DNA from: Candidatus Peregrinibacteria bacterium CG_4_10_14_0_2_um_filter_43_11
Lineage (GTDB): Bacteria > Patescibacteriota > Gracilibacteria > UM-FILTER-43-11
Length of the DNA stretch: 14,697 bases
Reading direction: 5' to 3'
NCBI GenBank assembly: GCA_002792495.1
Contig: PFOK01000072.1
Coordinates: 1 to 14,697 of the forward strand
Within the stretch, counting starts at the first letter, position 1. Every line of letters begins with the position of its first letter. A program made the position numbers and the translations under genes. Below are positions 12,916 through 14,697 of the stretch, in pieces. The notes under the pieces are model-generated. The model was not told the origin of the DNA and ran no database searches. It worked only from the letters and a program-made list of their open reading frames with translations.

Positions 12916-14277
12916 ATGTCCGCATTGTTTTATTGTACCTTTCTAAATCCATCGGCACATCATAATTTTGTATATGCCAACGGAGGTCCTTCAAATGGGT
13001 CTGGTACTGGCGGTACAGATTTATTGGCTCCTCCGGAAGGAGCTGTTCCAAGGGCTCCGGGGCGTACAACTACTGATCCAAACCTATTAAGAACAAAAAT
13101 GATCGATGGATGGAGAGTTAGGTTAAGGTCAGCTCTTCAATATCGTTATATAGATACTCTTCCTAGGGGAACCTATTTTGTTGATGAGAGAGGAAATCCT
13201 ACTGGCCCCATGAAAGTTTTAAGAACCGAGGCTGTAGACGAGGTTATTGATGGTCTTTTGACCGATTTGAGTGACGATCTCAGTGAATTAAGTGAAAGGC
13301 TGAGTGACGATCCATTTGTTAGGGCTCACGAACGCTTGGCAATTGCCTCTTTGAGAGACAGGGTTCGTCAGGTTGAACTTGGAGATGCGGCCAATGACCC
13401 AATGATGAAAGGATTTTTGAATCTAAGGTCAAAAATTGGTGAAGCGGAAAGAGATGGAATAGTGGAAAGAATAATAATGCGACAATTGGAAGGTGGCGTC
13501 AGAGGGGTTTGGATGACGATGGGGGATCTCGATTATTTTAAGGGGGTTAATGAGGAATATTCACATTTTATTGGCGATCTTGCTTTGACTCATGTTGCCG
13601 AAGTAATAACTCGGAATATTCCAAAAAGTATATTAAAAATTCGCATAGGCGGAGAAGAGATTGGATTCCTTGCGGAGGACATGGACGAACAAGATGTAAT
13701 CTTGGCATTTGAACGTGCGCGTGAAGCTTTAGTACAAAATCCTTTGTATTTACTCGAAGAACAGAAGTTGGTGGATGGCGAATGGGTTGCCACCGATAGT
13801 TTACCGGTTAAAATTGATGCTTCAGTATATCATGCCAGATTAGGACAGGCAGGAGAAAATGCGAGAAGAGAATCAGGGATTACAAGGGGGGCTACCTATG
13901 TGTTACCTGATCCACGTCCACACGATCGCGCTGGAAATGATGGCACGGAAAGAAGAATTCGATTGTCAGAAATTCCATTGAACATGACCTTTGGTATGAG
14001 CCCCTTTGTTTTTGTAGGATCAGCAGGTGATTTATTAACTCCTGGTAGAAAGGCAGCCCTCATAAAACGGAGTTGGGGCGCAACTTCTGTGGCAGCAGAT
14101 CGTCAGTTGAACATCGGAAAACATGAACTTGGAAAAAATTGCGTGGTGGCAAATGGTCAAAAATTTGAACCGGCACAAACTCGCCTTACGGTAACCCGGG
14201 CATTACATTCTGTTCGCCCTCTTGCGCCTACAGCTCCATGGAAACCAGACGATGGCGATGAAGGCGCTGGCTCTTAA
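12916..14277 (+). CDS. Probable exported protein with degenerate GGDEF domain
   Basis: A 453-residue protein. The reading frame is open back to a TTG at 12760 inside the previous gene, but ATG 12916 is the only ATG/GTG/TTG after the preceding gene and lies just after a good promoter. From it the N terminus reads MSALFYCTFL...FVYA followed by a Gly/Ser/Pro linker, like a weak signal peptide without basic residues. A helical segment (about 112-135) precedes a GGDEF-like domain beginning near 161: DPMMKGFLNLR stands where DPLTGLxNRR is usual, then GDLDYFKGVNEEYSHFIGD (203-221), then RIGGEEIGFL with GGEEI at 245-249. Metal-binding DLD is kept, but the signature ends in Ile rather than Phe and the start motif is eroded. 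The last 120 residues match nothing I know. Active diguanylate cyclases work in the cytoplasm, so export and degeneracy suggest a non-enzymatic or altered role. Arg codons AGA/AGG are much commoner than in neighbouring genes. Confidence 0.8.
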   Translation: MSALFYCTFLNPSAHHNFVYANGGPSNGSGTGGTDLLAPPEGAVPRAPGRTTTDPNLLRTKMIDGWRVRLRSALQYRYIDTLPRGTYFVDERGNPTGPMKVLRTEAVDEVIDGLLTDLSDDLSELSERLSDDPFVRAHERLAIASLRDRVRQVELGDAANDPMMKGFLNLRSKIGEAERDGIVERIIMRQLEGGVRGVWMTMGDLDYFKGVNEEYSHFIGDLALTHVAEVITRNIPKSILKIRIGGEEIGFLAEDMDEQDVILAFERAREALVQNPLYLLEEQKLVDGEWVATDSLPVKIDASVYHARLGQAGENARRESGITRGATYVLPDPRPHDRAGNDGTERRIRLSEIPLNMTFGMSPFVFVGSAGDLLTPGRKAALIKRSWGATSVAADRQLNIGKHELGKNCVVANGQKFEPAQTRLTVTRALHSVRPLAPTAPWKPDDGDEGAGS

Positions 14278-14282
14278 TAATC

Positions 14283-14546
14283 TCACTTAAACCCCTTCAT
14301 CAATTCCCCTAAATCAAAATTTTGGAAGTTCTCGAATTGAGCTTTCATTTCATTTATTTTGCTCCAATCCATGTCGTTTTTTAGGTAGTCTGCCAAATAG
14401 AGTCCTCCAATAATAGGGAGGATGATGAAAATCAGGAAGAAAAGGAGCGAAACAACCCCGCGAAACACCGCCCAGCGGTAAGTCCGCTTTTGGTATTTTA
14501 GAATCTGATCCAGTTTTTCCTCGGATGTGAGTTCGGGTTTTGTCAT
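14283..14546 (-). CDS. Small single-TM membrane protein, unknown function
   Basis: An 87-residue protein of no recognised function. A basic N-terminal helix (residues 8-29, including KYQKRTYRW) precedes one long hydrophobic segment (about 30-52), then an acidic and aromatic C-terminal tail. The charge pattern predicts the N terminus inside and the tail outside. The pattern of SEEKLDQILKYQK before a single TM is familiar from small hypothetical proteins of candidate-phyla genomes, but I cannot name a family. The gene converges on the GGDEF-like gene with only five bases between stop codons and no terminator in the gap. Upstream it faces short repeats and a microsatellite; no Shine-Dalgarno and no clear promoter are seen. 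Confidence 0.8.
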   Translation of the reverse strand: MTKPELTSEEKLDQILKYQKRTYRWAVFRGVVSLLFFLIFIILPIIGGLYLADYLKNDMDWSKINEMKAQFENFQNFDLGELMKGFK

Positions 14547-14552
14547 TGTTAG

Positions 14553-14591
14553 TGCGACAGTGCACAGTACAACGGTGCTACAGTGCTACAG
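14553..14591. repeat. Degenerate octamer repeat
   Basis: Five imperfect copies of TGCTACAG: TGCGACAG, TGCACAG, TACAACGG, then two exact copies at 14576-14583 and 14584-14591. It lies immediately upstream of the 87-residue protein gene (minus strand) and next to the heptamer array. Confidence 0.7.
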
Positions 14592-14596
14592 AGAAT

Positions 14597-14697
14597 TAAC
14601 AACTAACTACTAACTACTAACTACTAACTACTAACTACTAACTACTAACTACTAACTACTAACTACTAACTACTAACTACTAACTACTAACTACTAA
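14597..14697. repeat. Heptamer microsatellite (TAACTAC)n
   Basis: About 14.4 copies of TAACTAC. The first copy reads TAACAAC; copies from 14604 to the window end are exact. All frames contain stop codons regularly, so it is not coding. The array runs off the window. Confidence 0.95.

Overview
The window looks like chromosome from an uncultivated bacterium of the Candidate Phyla Radiation, most plausibly a Peregrinibacteria-like lineage. This is inference. It rests on isolated housekeeping genes separated by small intergenic repeats, a very large SLH-anchored surface protein with carboxypeptidase-regulatory-like and Ig-like modules, small membrane proteins of unknown function, and the absence of any Shine-Dalgarno sequence before the eight genes. 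TGA serves as a normal stop codon in two genes, so the UGA=Gly code of Gracilibacteria does not apply.

Layout. Positions 1-180 hold a tandem array of about 34-bp units; the complete units carry a hairpin followed by a T-run. A perfect palindrome/terminator follows at 212-236. Then come gatB (383-1810), a 2,600-residue cell-surface protein with three C-terminal SLH modules (1995-9797), clpP (10014-10604), a four-TM protein on the minus strand (11196-10678), tgt (11279-12406), a small stand-alone GGQ release-factor-domain protein (12471-12821), a probably exported protein with a degenerate GGDEF domain (12916-14277), and an 87-residue single-TM protein on the minus strand (14546-14283). The window ends inside a heptamer microsatellite (14597-14697). 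No tRNA, rRNA, CRISPR array or transposase gene was seen.

The genes do not form one pathway. gatB, tgt and the GGQ protein all serve translation (tRNA charging, tRNA anticodon modification, ribosome rescue), and clpP serves protein turnover. The giant protein is probably an S-layer or adhesin-like surface component. clpP and the GGQ gene are both preceded by the same all-A/T element running directly into their ATG. tgt appears to have a leaderless promoter.

The most interesting observation is a 28-bp near-perfect palindrome inside the tgt coding sequence. It is flanked by a 5-bp direct repeat, so the apparent insertion is 33 bp, which keeps the reading frame and adds 11 residues. A relative of the same palindrome lies at 208-231, and the two copies differ by paired, compensatory changes. 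This points to a mobile, hairpin-selected palindromic element that can enter genes without breaking them, analogous to Rickettsia palindromic elements.
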